A DNA stretch of 64,000 nt, taken from NCBI GenBank assembly GCA_000991135.1, contig LBST01000005.1, forward strand, positions 1 to 64,000, written 5' to 3'. Below are positions 11,630 through 19,552 of this stretch, piece by piece. How positions within the stretch are numbered: position 1 is the stretch's first letter; every line of letters begins with the position of its first letter. The position numbers were made by a program, and so were the translations under genes. The notes below the pieces were generated by a model. That model had not been told where the DNA came from, ran no database searches, and saw only the letters and a program-made list of their open reading frames with translations. This stretch comes from Candidatus Roizmanbacteria bacterium GW2011_GWC1_37_12. Lineage in GTDB: Bacteria; Patescibacteriota; Microgenomatia; UBA1406; GWC2-37-13.

Positions 11630-12520
11630 TTAGATAATAGCGCCTCTTGAGGCAATGAGTAAACCTATGAGTATAAAAAATATAAAAATAAAATGAGCCG
11701 GATTCTTCCCGCCGACTCTAATAATATGGAATTTGGCGGCAAAATAAAAATCTAAGAATAAAGCCAAAAGTAGAAAACTAAAGAAAATGACACTGATGTT
11801 AAAAGTAAAACCAGAGTATTTTAGAGAGTTATTTTGGGTATTTTTTGCCAAAACCAGCTGTTTCTGCTCTTCTGTTTTAGCTGGTTTTATTGGTTGAGGG
11901 ACTTCTTCCGCTTCTACCTCTTTATTGATAACGATTTCAGGTTTTAAAGTAGAAGCCAACGGTTTGCCAAACAACTGGACAACTAAGGTCGTCTGTTCGC
12001 CATTTAAGGTTCCGTTGACGATGGCATAACCGACTTCAGTATAGTTAGATTTAAGGATATTATCACGATGAGTCTGGGAATTCATCCAAGCGGAAACTAC
12101 GCCGTCACTGAATAGAAAGTTTTTAGCCAGATTTTCCCCGGCGTATTCATATTGGTAACCAGAATTAAGAATAAAATCCCAAGGAGTTTTTCCGTCAGGG
12201 GCAAAGTGAGCCCAGTAATTTTTAGCTAACATGTCTTGAGCTTTAAGGTTAGCCGCAGTGGAAAGCTTATCATTATAAGTTAAGGCGGGTAAGTTATTAT
12301 TTTGTCTTTCTTGATTAATCAATTGATAGAGTTTGTCGACGCTTATGTCAGTCGCAAAACCTAAGACATTGGTTAATCCGATCTTTTTGAAAACGACACT
12401 CATGAAAAAAGCCATCACCAAATAAACCATCAAAAAATCAGTGTGGAGTGATTTAGCTCGATAGTTATTGTTTTCCGTTGGAATAAATAAATGGTGGAGA
12501 AAATTTTTCACCTTTTCCAT
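11630..12520 (-). CDS. Membrane-anchored CAP-domain (SCP/PR-1-like) protein
   Basis: A 296 aa envelope protein. A first membrane segment (about 28-48) is followed by a CAP domain (about 60-195) with the bacterial motifs LINQERQNNNLPALTYN, HFAPDGKTPWDFI, GENLA and HRDNIL. The conserved His and Glu cluster of the family is present. Two more hydrophobic segments lie in the C-terminal third after a Pro/Glu-rich linker. Bacterial CAP proteins are mostly uncharacterised; an outward-facing domain is likely. The start overlaps the end of the lamin-tail gene by 56 bp. Confidence 0.85.
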   Translation of the reverse strand: MEKVKNFLHHLFIPTENNNYRAKSLHTDFLMVYLVMAFFMSVVFKKIGLTNVLGFATDISVDKLYQLINQERQNNNLPALTYNDKLSTAANLKAQDMLAKNYWAHFAPDGKTPWDFILNSGYQYEYAGENLAKNFLFSDGVVSAWMNSQTHRDNILKSNYTEVGYAIVNGTLNGEQTTLVVQLFGKPLASTLKPEIVINKEVEAEEVPQPIKPAKTEEQKQLVLAKNTQNNSLKYSGFTFNISVIFFSFLLLALFLDFYFAAKFHIIRVGGKNPAHFIFIFFILIGLLIASRGAII

Positions 12521-13724
12521 ATATAAATTTCATTTTAAATAAAACTGCCATGATAGTCAAAAGGGAATAGGAAAAAGAAATAAAACTAAGAAGGCGAATT
12601 AATGAGAAATTATTTTTAGTGTTATGTGTTGATATTCCTAGGATGCTGCCTTGAGATGTATTTTCAGATTGAGAAATAATATTTTGATGCATTAATGTAT
12701 TGTAATTTGTTGATTTGGCGATAGGCTTGCTGCTAATAATGATTGTTTTTGTTGGGGTTGAGGTTTTAATCGTAGACGGTATTGGTGTTTGGTGTGGAGT
12801 TATGGTTGGATTAAGACAAGAATTATTAGATAATTCATAAGACGGTTCTTGGAGGCAAAAATTGTCATTATTTAAATCGGTTCTCCCCCAGCTTTTTTCT
12901 TGAGTTGAAGAACCATATTCAAAACTGTCTTTTAAAGACTTGTTAAAATCTAACAATCTGATACTGTCTCCGTCGTTGTTGAATACAGAAGAAGAGAGAT
13001 TAAAAACGCGGTAATCTTTACCTGGAATTTCCAAAGAAAATATTTTTGGAGTCGAGCCGGCGTTTTCGAGATCGTCAATGAACCAATCAACAAGAGTTAC
13101 GGAAAAATTGTTGTCATTATAAATTTCCACCCATTCGTTATTTCCTGTTTCCGGGTTGACCATGGCTTCGGAGATATAGATATTTTCGTAGGAGATAGTT
13201 GCGTCATCCGACCCTATTGTGGGCGTAATTGTTGGTGAAGGTATTTCTGTTGGTGTTATTGTAGGGAACAGGCATGCCTGTTCCCTACTAGAATTATAAA
13301 ATCCTAAATTGGCTGACCCGGTAGTCCAATTATTTTCTCCGTCGGGCAGGCGGAAATACGAGATTCCTGATCCGGAGCTTGATTTATATGAAAAAGAATC
13401 AATTAGTTCGGTATTATTGATTAATTTAACAGTGTCGGCCGAAGTTTTATTAAGATTAAAATCTCCTGAAAAAACTAGACATGAATTTGGATATAAAATA
13501 CTTGATTGGGGGATAGTATAGAAAGTCGCTCCGCCGGAATCGTCAATGATCCACCCGGAGATGTCAGTAGTCTCCATCCCTGTATTCAATATTTCTACCT
13601 GTTGAGGCTGGGGATCAATGAGGAATTCGTTAATCAAAATCTTAGACTGTGCAAACGCTAATCTAGAATTCAAAACAATATAGCAATTTAACAATATAAC
13701 AATTATTATCAATAGTCTTTTCAT
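12465..13724 (-). CDS. Secreted protein with two lamin-tail domains
   Basis: A 419 aa surface protein. A signal peptide (residues 1-25, ending near AFAQS) is followed by two lamin-tail-like beta domains, about 28-145 (ILINEFLIDP...VEILNTG...GWIIDD) and 180-300 (ISEAMVNPETGNNEWVEIYN). These are joined by a Pro/Thr-rich linker, and a C-terminal membrane segment lies near 385-405. Such proteins are common in CPR genomes and probably sit on the cell surface; binding partners are unknown. A perfect 28-bp palindrome (13261-13288) is read in frame in the linker as SREQACLFP. Three 9-bp repeats abut the start codon. Confidence 0.8.
   Translation of the reverse strand: MKRLLIIIVILLNCYIVLNSRLAFAQSKILINEFLIDPQPQQVEILNTGMETTDISGWIIDDSGGATFYTIPQSSILYPNSCLVFSGDFNLNKTSADTVKLINNTELIDSFSYKSSSGSGISYFRLPDGENNWTTGSANLGFYNSSREQACLFPTITPTEIPSPTITPTIGSDDATISYENIYISEAMVNPETGNNEWVEIYNDNNFSVTLVDWFIDDLENAGSTPKIFSLEIPGKDYRVFNLSSSVFNNDGDSIRLLDFNKSLKDSFEYGSSTQEKSWGRTDLNNDNFCLQEPSYELSNNSCLNPTITPHQTPIPSTIKTSTPTKTIIISSKPIAKSTNYNTLMHQNIISQSENTSQGSILGISTHNTKNNFSLIRLLSFISFSYSLLTIMAVLFKMKFIYGKGEKFSPPFIYSNGKQ
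13261..13288. repeat. Perfect 28-bp palindrome inside the lamin-tail gene
   Basis: Each arm is GTAGGGAACAGGCA followed by its exact reverse complement. It is in frame in the interdomain linker of the lamin-tail protein. The outer GTAGGGAACA is shared with the palindrome at 48920-48947 and, slightly changed, with 50433-50461, while the inner bases differ. This is subfamily A-i of the palindromic repeats. Confidence 0.9.
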
Positions 13725-13755
13725 ACTTTATGAACTTTATAAACTTTATGAACTC
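13725..13755. repeat. Three 9-bp repeats abutting a start codon
   Basis: ACTTTATGA, ACTTTATAA and ACTTTATGA follow each other directly next to the start codon of the lamin-tail gene, so its 5' leader is made of AAAGTTYAT words. The same 9-mer recurs at 59865-59884 and inside a coding region at 29253-29280. The rest of the 100-bp gap (13725-13824) shows nothing else recognisable. Confidence 0.7.
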
Positions 13756-13824
13756 ATTTGTCTATAGACTATACGCTACAAAAGGAGTTATTTGGAGCTT
13801 TTTAACAAGTCAATTATTGCAATA

Positions 13825-15015
13825 TCACTTAAATGTGGCAGCAGAGCAGATATTTGAGTAGTGAGAGCTGAATTTTATATCAGGGCCGTAGATTGGATCA
13901 TGCATGATGTAATCGTCTCCGTCTTTTTTTGTTAAAACGACAAAGTGGCTACCGCCGCTAGCGCAGCCGCCAACACCAACAATAACATAATTACCATTAT
14001 TAAGTTCTTGAGTGATGCTATTGCTATCGGAGCCAATTGAGGAGTAAGACCTTCCGGCGACTCCAGTCCAAGGAAGGTTCATATAAGCAGTTGAACCCCA
14101 AAAGCGATTAGTATCTGAGGCAATATTGGAAGGGGTAACATCAGATCCATACTTTTTCCCAATAATTGCTACAGAGGTTAATAGGCAGCCAACATTAAGG
14201 ATGTTTTCCGACGAATAACCAATTGTTTGATTGGCCCATCTAGCATCCCGTTGAGAATAATAACTACCATCAGATCCTGTACCGAATTGATTGGCTGATA
14301 TAATTCCTGCCCCAACGCTAGATACGAAAGACTTAAATCCGGCTAACTGGGTTCGAGCTTGTTGAAGAAGTCTTTGATAAGTAGATTCGTCGTTTTGAGT
14401 ATCTGTCAATAGTTTCTGTTTTTGGGTCTTTTGACTGTTAAGTGATTCTTGTTGAGCTGTTAATGTTTGTGTCAGTCGGTCTAATTCGGTTTTTTTTTCT
14501 TCTCTTAAGAGTTTTTGCTCTTCAAAATTAGATTTTGCTTCCTGGACTTGGACGAGGAACTTTTGATTTTTGTCTCGAGCGGTTTTAACATATTTTATTT
14601 TTGACAAAAGATCTGAGGCATTTTGTGAATCAAGAAGTAAGCCGAATAAAGAAACAGATCGCTGTTTGTAATCCTTAATGATTTTTTGGATTAAAAGAAC
14701 AGACAGATTCGTCAAAGATTCATCGAGACCTTCGATTCTTGAACCTAATACATTGATTTCTTTTTCAGTGGAGGTAATTTTTTGTTCTGTCTGTCGTATC
14801 TGGACAGTAGTTAAGTAAATTTGATTATTCATATATTGAATTTGCTGGGAAAGAGTATTAATCTGATTTCTTAAGGGTTTGACGCATTGATTATCAAATT
14901 CGTCTATTTCTTGCTGGGTTTTTAGTTGTACATTAGTACTACATTCAATAGCTCTGACTTGATCTAGAGAAAAAAAAGTCATTATTAGAATGAACAAAAT
15001 CAATACCTTCTTCAT
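13825..15015 (-). CDS. Coiled-coil exported protein with C39-type peptidase domain
   Basis: A 396 aa exported protein. A signal peptide (1-22) is followed by a long coiled coil (about 43-225) rich in Gln/Glu/Lys, then a peptidase C39_2-like domain (about 250-396). It begins with the YYSQRDARWANQ motif; the likely triad is Cys277 (NVGCLLTS), His357 (GGSHFVV) and Asp373 (MHDP). It lies 15 bp downstream of ftsX on the same strand. The layout matches FtsEX-controlled wall hydrolases such as PcsB and EnvC, but with a C39-type instead of a CHAP or M23 catalytic domain. The wall-hydrolase role is inferred from context. Confidence 0.75.
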   Translation of the reverse strand: MKKVLILFILIMTFFSLDQVRAIECSTNVQLKTQQEIDEFDNQCVKPLRNQINTLSQQIQYMNNQIYLTTVQIRQTEQKITSTEKEINVLGSRIEGLDESLTNLSVLLIQKIIKDYKQRSVSLFGLLLDSQNASDLLSKIKYVKTARDKNQKFLVQVQEAKSNFEEQKLLREEKKTELDRLTQTLTAQQESLNSQKTQKQKLLTDTQNDESTYQRLLQQARTQLAGFKSFVSSVGAGIISANQFGTGSDGSYYSQRDARWANQTIGYSSENILNVGCLLTSVAIIGKKYGSDVTPSNIASDTNRFWGSTAYMNLPWTGVAGRSYSSIGSDSNSITQELNNGNYVIVGVGGCASGGSHFVVLTKKDGDDYIMHDPIYGPDIKFSSHYSNICSAATFK

Positions 15016-15030
15016 AGTTTTATTATACCC

Positions 15031-15927
15031 TTATACTTTCAAGTATTTATTAGTGGCAAGATAGGAAGAGACAATGGCGATGGCGCAGCCGAAGACTAGA
15101 GATAAGGAGAACATCGCTGTAAAAAAGATCGGATTCATCGGCCAAACTGTAAGGCGTGTCGCGTAGAGGTCAAGGGTGAGGGCAGGAACGCCGGCGAGGT
15201 AGCTTTTTAAAAAGGTATTAAAGTATAGAAAAGTCCCGATAACGATCAAAAAAGAAATAAAAGAAGCAGCGCTTCCTAAAAACAATCCCTCGGCGAGGTA
15301 TGGTTTTCTGATGTAGTTATTGGAGGCGCCCAAGAGTCTCAAAAGCTCGATTTCGTCTTTTTTTAGAGCAATTTTAAATAGAGTCGAAGTCGTCAGAACG
15401 ACAATCGACATAAAAATAAGGTAGATAAAAAATACCAGGCTGCTTTTTCTTAAAAAATTAGTCAGGCTAAGTAGTTTGTCGACGATGTCTTTTTGGTATT
15501 GAACTTCATCGACGTCACCTTGTTTTTTGAGATATTCGGCAATTTCCGGCAAATAGATAGGCTTTTTGGCGTAAATTTCAAGAGATGGTGGGAGAATATC
15601 GGCAGAAACCATCTCCAAAAGAAGAGGGTTGTCTTTATTTAAATCTTTATAGATTTGGAAAGCTTGGCGCTGGTTGATATATTTAATCGCCAGTGTTTTT
15701 CCCGATGCCGCCAATTCATCTCGAACCTTAAAGATGTTATTTTCAGGAGTTTTCGTTTGGAAATAGACAGTCACTTGGGGACGGGTCTCTAAGTAACTTA
15801 GGAATCCATTGACAAAACTTAAGGAAATAAAAAGCACAAGCGAAAGAAACAGAGTAAAAAATAACACCGAAAACGCGGCTAAGGACTGATAGGGAGTTCT
15901 TCTTAGAGAAGTAAATATTTCTCTCAT
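15031..15927 (-). CDS. ftsX: Cell division ABC permease FtsX
   Basis: Membrane partner of FtsE, which transmits ATP-driven signals to periplasmic or extracellular wall hydrolases. 298 aa with four membrane segments (about 17-42, 165-188, 213-238 and 268-290). A large extracellular loop (about 45-160) lies between the first two, the standard FtsX topology. The motif ELLRLLGASNNYIRKPYLAEG before the third segment is characteristic. The start overlaps the ftsE stop by 4 bp (ATGA). Its neighbours are ftsE and the coiled-coil peptidase. Confidence 0.93.
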   Translation of the reverse strand: MREIFTSLRRTPYQSLAAFSVLFFTLFLSLVLFISLSFVNGFLSYLETRPQVTVYFQTKTPENNIFKVRDELAASGKTLAIKYINQRQAFQIYKDLNKDNPLLLEMVSADILPPSLEIYAKKPIYLPEIAEYLKKQGDVDEVQYQKDIVDKLLSLTNFLRKSSLVFFIYLIFMSIVVLTTSTLFKIALKKDEIELLRLLGASNNYIRKPYLAEGLFLGSAASFISFLIVIGTFLYFNTFLKSYLAGVPALTLDLYATRLTVWPMNPIFFTAMFSLSLVFGCAIAIVSSYLATNKYLKV

Positions 15928-16601
15928 AGGTCATAACCTCCTTTTCTTTTGTCCTTAATAAGTTCGCCTTCCTTCAGGACCAAGACCCTTTTTTGTAAGC
16001 TGTTGACGACGTCGCTATTATGAGTGGCGATGATAATAGTTCTTTTACCAGTAAGTTTTTGAAATATTTTCATAATTTCCCAGGAAGTTTTTGGATCGAG
16101 GTTACCGGTTGGTTCGTCAGCCAACAAATATTTTCTTTCACCGACTATAGCCCGGGCGATGGCGACTCTTTGTAGCTCGCCGGCTGACAGTTGGATGGGG
16201 AAAACTCTTTCCTTTTTGTCCAGATTGACAAGGGCCAGGGTTTCCTTCACCTGATTCTTAGTCTCAAGATGCGATAAATTTTGGATACGACAACTGACGG
16301 CGACATTTTCAAAAACGTTTTTATCGGCAAGAATTTTGAAGTCTTGGAAGACGACGCCGATTTTCTGTCTTAATTGAGTGACTTTTTTGAAAGATGACGA
16401 GGAAATATCTTCGTCATCGATAAGTATGCTTCCCGAGGTAGGAGAGAGTTCTTTTAGAATTAATTTAATAATGCTGGTTTTTCCTGCGCCTGATGGTCCA
16501 ACCAAAAAAACAAATTCCGCCTCATCTATCTCAAAAGAAACCTCCTGCAAGGCAAAATTACCTAATGGATATTTTTTAGAAACTTTGTCGAAGACTATCA
16601 T
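15924..16601 (-). CDS. ftsE: Cell division ATP-binding protein FtsE
   Basis: ATPase of the FtsEX complex. Walker A GPSGAGKT (35-42), Q-loop near VVFQDF, signature LSAGE (138-142), Walker B plus D-loop ADEPTGNLD (161-169) and switch His194 are all present. The 225 aa length is typical. It overlaps the upstream small membrane protein gene and the downstream ftsX gene by 4 bp each, pointing to one translationally coupled unit. Confidence 0.93.
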   Translation of the reverse strand: MIVFDKVSKKYPLGNFALQEVSFEIDEAEFVFLVGPSGAGKTSIIKLILKELSPTSGSILIDDEDISSSSFKKVTQLRQKIGVVFQDFKILADKNVFENVAVSCRIQNLSHLETKNQVKETLALVNLDKKERVFPIQLSAGELQRVAIARAIVGERKYLLADEPTGNLDPKTSWEIMKIFQKLTGKRTIIIATHNSDVVNSLQKRVLVLKEGELIKDKRKGGYDL

Positions 16602-17029
16602 TTGAGTATCTCAACTAACCCAACGTCCATAAGCCAACCGGCTTTTTCAGCCGCAAATGTCTCTCCCCAAACCCTGATTTTTTTGCCGATATACTGGGAA
16701 AGGTCGACTGTCGTTGAAGTAAGGTAGACATTTTGGGAGATGCCTCCGGGTCTTTCCAGATGGAAGTTGCCTTCACCATCAATTCCACCTTCCTTTAGCT
16801 TGCCTTCGGCCTTATCTTTAAAAGTTTTTTTGTCAGCGATGCCGACGGTTTTTTCGGCTTGAGCCGAACTAAGATTGGTTGATTCCCCTTTTTTTGGTAG
16901 TTTAGTCAAGCCAAACCCCAAGGCTGTACCCAAAAGAACAGTAAAGGCAACAAAAAGAAAAAATTTAGGATAAGTGAATCCGTCAGAAGGCGGTTTTTGA
17001 TCTAGGTTATGAATCAAATTATTATCCAT
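16598..17029 (-). CDS. Membrane-anchored hypothetical protein in the ftsEX operon
   Basis: A 143 aa protein from the ATG at 17029; a longer version would need a TTG six codons earlier. One membrane segment (about 23-43) is followed by a Lys/Glu-rich linker and a C-terminal beta-rich part (LSQYIGKKIRVWGETF) that resembles a small OB-like fold. This resemblance is only an impression. The 4-bp overlap with ftsE suggests an accessory role in the FtsEX unit. No family is named. Confidence 0.6.
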   Translation of the reverse strand: MDNNLIHNLDQKPPSDGFTYPKFFLFVAFTVLLGTALGFGLTKLPKKGESTNLSSAQAEKTVGIADKKTFKDKAEGKLKEGGIDGEGNFHLERPGGISQNVYLTSTTVDLSQYIGKKIRVWGETFAAEKAGWLMDVGLVEILK

Positions 17030-17061
17030 ATTTAAAAAGGATAACAATTTACGATAAAAAA

Positions 17062-17131
17062 TACAATTGCTAAATTGTTAAACTGCTAAATTGTTTGTTG
17101 AGCAATTTAACCATTTGGCAATTTAACAATT
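17062..17131. repeat. AT-rich word-repeat hairpin before prfB
   Basis: Words such as AAATTGTT, AAACTGCT and AAATTGTT with an 8-bp period are followed by their approximate reverse complements (AGCAATTTAACC, GGCAATTTAACAATT). The block can fold into a long imperfect hairpin. It fills most of the gap between prfB and the next gene and reaches the prfB stop codon. A role in 3'-end formation is possible, but there is no run of T after a GC stem. Confidence 0.6.
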
Positions 17132-18134
17132 ATTGCGTTTTCAAATAGGCTTCAATGAATCCATCCAACTCTCCATCAAGAACTTTATCAACATTATTTT
17201 CTTCGTAGTTTGTTCTTAGATCCTTAATTAACTTGTAAGGATGAAGAACATAACTCCTAATTTGTCTTCCCCAGGAGGCGATCATCCCGGTCTTGAACCC
17301 GGAGACGGTTTTTTCCCGTCTTTCTTCCTCAATTGCCCAGAGTTTGGCGCGAAGAATTTTTAAGGCGCTTTCGCGGTTTGCTCCTTGGTATCTTTCAGTT
17401 TGTGAAGAGACAACAATTCCTGTTGGCTTGTGAATCAGCCGGACGGCTGTCGCGACTTTGTTCACGTTCTGTCCGCCTTTTCCCCCTGATCGATAGAACT
17501 GCCATTCGATTTCTTCTTCTCTAATATTAATTTCTTTATCTTCGATCTGCGGCAAGACTTCAACCGAGGCAAAAGAAGTTTGGCGAAGGCGATCGGCATT
17601 AAAGGGTGATTGACGGACTAAACGATGGACTCCCGCCTCGCATTTGAGATATCCATAAGCGAATAGACCATGGATGCTTATAGTAGTTGACTTGATGCCG
17701 GCCTCATCTCCGTCGATTCGATCAATTTCCTCATAAGACCAATTTTTTCTTTCAAAATATCTAGTATACATTCGAAAGAGCATGTTTGACCAGTCCATAG
17801 CTTCGGTCCCGCCTTGTCCCGCCTGGATAGAAAAGATGGCGTCGCCTTTATCATAGGGGCCTGACAAAAAAAGTAGTATCTCGTATTGGTCTATCAGTTT
17901 TTTTGCTTCGGCGAGTTGGTTTTCTTCAAACAAAAGCTGCATCATTTCGATATCGTCGACCTCTTTTTTCAAAGCGGTAATCTTTTTCATGATTTGACTT
18001 GCCTTTTTTGGGTCAGACCAAAAATCTGGCGCTATAGACTGTTTTTCCAAATTAATGATCTCTTGTTTTTTGACTTTTAAATCAGCCTTAGCAAGGATGC
18101 TCTCTAATTTTTTCTTCAACTCTTCTTTTTCCAT
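17130..18134 (-). CDS. prfB: Peptide chain release factor 2
   Basis: Terminates translation at UAA and UGA. The codon-recognition tripeptide SPF (176-178) marks it as RF2, and GGQ (220-222) is the peptidyl hydrolysis motif. The 334 aa length is slightly shorter at the N-terminus than the E. coli protein. The reading frame is continuous, so the programmed +1 frameshift found in many prfB genes is absent. Its presence agrees with UGA being a stop codon here, unlike in some other CPR lineages. Confidence 0.95.
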   Translation of the reverse strand: MEKEELKKKLESILAKADLKVKKQEIINLEKQSIAPDFWSDPKKASQIMKKITALKKEVDDIEMMQLLFEENQLAEAKKLIDQYEILLFLSGPYDKGDAIFSIQAGQGGTEAMDWSNMLFRMYTRYFERKNWSYEEIDRIDGDEAGIKSTTISIHGLFAYGYLKCEAGVHRLVRQSPFNADRLRQTSFASVEVLPQIEDKEINIREEEIEWQFYRSGGKGGQNVNKVATAVRLIHKPTGIVVSSQTERYQGANRESALKILRAKLWAIEEERREKTVSGFKTGMIASWGRQIRSYVLHPYKLIKDLRTNYEENNVDKVLDGELDGFIEAYLKTQ

Positions 18135-18174
18135 ATTCTTTAATTTGACTCGGAGGTATCAATTTTTATCACAC

Positions 18175-18212
18175 GAGAGTCTCTCCCTCGCCTAAAGGCG
18201 GGGCCCCTCTCG
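18175..18212. repeat. GC-rich nested hairpin in the prfB-ybaK gap
   Basis: CGAGAG and CTCTCG form outer arms, and GCCTAAAGGC forms an inner hairpin. The local base composition is much richer in GC than the surrounding AT-rich DNA. It lies in the 185-bp gap between divergent genes. The motif CGCCTAAAGGCGGG resembles the GC-rich palindromes found inside genes at 28477 and 47325. It may be a further member of the interspersed repeats. Confidence 0.5.
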
Positions 18213-18280
18213 AAAGTGAAAAAATTGTTCCCGCCTCGTCTATAAAAAACGAAAATTTCAGTATCAAGTTTTTGATAATC

Positions 18281-18308
18281 TTGTAAATATGTTTTTATTA
18301 TATAAAAT
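18281..18308 (+). promoter_or_regulatory. Possible promoter for the YbaK-like gene
   Basis: A TTGTAA -35 (18281-18286), a 16-bp spacer and a TAAAAT -10 (18303-18308) lie 11 bases before the ATG at 18320. The leader would be only a few bases long. The elements are near consensus but the region is AT-rich, so chance matches are likely. Confidence 0.35.
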
Positions 18309-18319
18309 TAAATCTTGAT

Positions 18320-18808
18320 ATGGACTATCATCCGGTTGTAAATAAGATTAAAGATCTGCTGACAAAAAATAATTTCTGGTTTGAGACGTTTGAGCACGAG
18401 CCGGTGAAAACCAGTGAAGAAGCGTCAAAAATCAGACCCGGTTATTCTCTAAAACAAGGGGCAAAGGCGATGATCATCAGGGCGAAAAACAACGAAACTG
18501 ACAAGAAGTTTGTTATGTTGGTCTTACCCGGCGATCTGCGTTTTGACAACGATAAAGTAAAGAAAGTTCTCCAGAAGAAAGATGTTCGTTTTGCCACTCC
18601 TGATGAAATCGGAGAAGTGACTGGTGGCGTTCAAATAGGAGGAGTGCCGCCTTTTGGTGACTTGTTTAATATCGAAGTTATAGCAGATCCGAAAATATTC
18701 GAAAATGAGAAAATTGTTTTTAATGCCGGCGACCGCTGTTACTCAATTGCCATGAAGTCGGAAGATTATAAAAAGTTTATTAATCCTAAGATTGAAAATA
18801 TTACCTAA
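18320..18808 (+). CDS. YbaK/ProRS-editing-domain deacylase
   Basis: A free-standing aminoacyl-tRNA editing domain, a family that hydrolyses mischarged tRNAs such as Cys- or Ala-tRNA(Pro). 162 aa, single domain. The conserved Lys lies in the KAMIIRA segment, and the typical GGVQIGGVPPFG loop and FNAGDRCYSIAM strand are present. It stands alone, divergent from prfB. Substrate specificity cannot be read from the sequence. Confidence 0.85.
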   Translation: MDYHPVVNKIKDLLTKNNFWFETFEHEPVKTSEEASKIRPGYSLKQGAKAMIIRAKNNETDKKFVMLVLPGDLRFDNDKVKKVLQKKDVRFATPDEIGEVTGGVQIGGVPPFGDLFNIEVIADPKIFENEKIVFNAGDRCYSIAMKSEDYKKFINPKIENIT

Positions 18809-18820
18809 TTGTTAATCAAT

Positions 18821-19237
18821 TTATACATTGATTAAATACGATTCAAGAAATTTTTCAATTCCCGAAACCACTGCGTCTTTTAATTTAGCCGGACTTCCTG
18901 CCACCCAAACAGAAAAATTGTAAAGTTCCTGACCATTAACCTTTAGCCATTTACCGTTTTTATATAAGAAGACAAAAAGAGTTGTCATGGCAATTCTTTT
19001 ATTGCCATTTTTAAACGGATGATTTTTTATCATTAGGTAAAAAAGAACCGAGGCTTTTTTTACGAAACTTGAATAAACATCTTTTTGAGAGAATTTTTGG
19101 AAAGGGGCAATAAGGCAACTCTCCAAAATATTGGGAAAGCGACTGGAAAAATCAGGAATGGGTTCATTAAATTCCAATCGCTCTTTAGCAAGACGAAAAG
19201 AGATATATTCGACTTCAACCAGAGTGATAAACTTCAT
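18821..19237 (-). CDS. Doc-type toxin (Fic-fold kinase)
   Basis: A 138 aa Fic/Doc protein. The active-site loop HPFKNGNKR (residues 73-81) matches the Doc motif HxFx(D/N)(A/G)NKR, with catalytic His73. Doc toxins phosphorylate elongation factor Tu and stop translation; that activity is inferred from the family. The start follows the antitoxin stop with one base between them (TAATATG), so translation is coupled. No inhibitory Fic alpha-helix motif is seen within the protein, in keeping with inhibition by a separate antitoxin. Confidence 0.88.
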   Translation of the reverse strand: MKFITLVEVEYISFRLAKERLEFNEPIPDFSSRFPNILESCLIAPFQKFSQKDVYSSFVKKASVLFYLMIKNHPFKNGNKRIAMTTLFVFLYKNGKWLKVNGQELYNFSVWVAGSPAKLKDAVVSGIEKFLESYLINV

Positions 19238-19238
19238 A

Positions 19239-19496
19239 TTATACGTTTCCTAACATTTGAAGAACATCGCCATATTCTTTAACAGTTTTCTTTACTCCTT
19301 CATCTATGGTCCTTTTTTGGTTTGGATTTAAAGATTCGCCAAGAATGACTTCTAATTCGTCTTTTGAAATAGCAAAGTTACGGCCGATTTTAGTAGCCTT
19401 TATTTGTCCGTTTTTAACTTTTTTATAAACAGCAATTCTGCTTATTCTTAGTATTTTTGCCATTTCCGGAATAGAATAGAAATCTTTTGTATTCAT
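19239..19496 (-). CDS. HTH antitoxin partner of Doc
   Basis: An 85 aa protein. Residues 1-50 form an excisionase/MerR-like helix-turn-helix (YSIPEMAKILRISRIAVYKKVKNG, then IGRNFAISKDELE). The C-terminal helix (about 62-82, IDEGVKKTVKEYGDVLQMLG) is likely to bind and block the toxin, as the Phd tail does for Doc. It is the first gene of the pair. A 31-bp operator-like palindrome ends 6 bp upstream of its ATG, so autorepression is likely. Confidence 0.82.
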   Translation of the reverse strand: MNTKDFYSIPEMAKILRISRIAVYKKVKNGQIKATKIGRNFAISKDELEVILGESLNPNQKRTIDEGVKKTVKEYGDVLQMLGNV

Positions 19497-19501
19497 TTTA
19501 C

Positions 19502-19532
19502 TATGTTAACTAATACTGATTAGGTTAACATA
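19502..19532. promoter_or_regulatory. Palindromic operator of the Doc antitoxin-toxin pair
   Basis: Perfect 9-bp arms TATGTTAAC (19502-19510) and GTTAACATA (19524-19532) lie around a 13-bp centre whose flanks CTAAT and ATTAG pair as well. The word TATGTTAA occurs again directly at 19531. A minus-strand TTGACT (19545-19550) could be the -35 box, so a bound repressor would cover the -10 and start region. It begins only 6 bp from the start codon. Confidence 0.65.
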
Positions 19533-19552
19533 TGTTAATAAAGAAGTCAAGC

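Noticed and set aside
17130-18134. Programmed frameshift in prfB
   Set aside because: The frame is continuous from ATG to stop and no CTTTGA-type slip site with a preceding Shine-Dalgarno is seen near the start.
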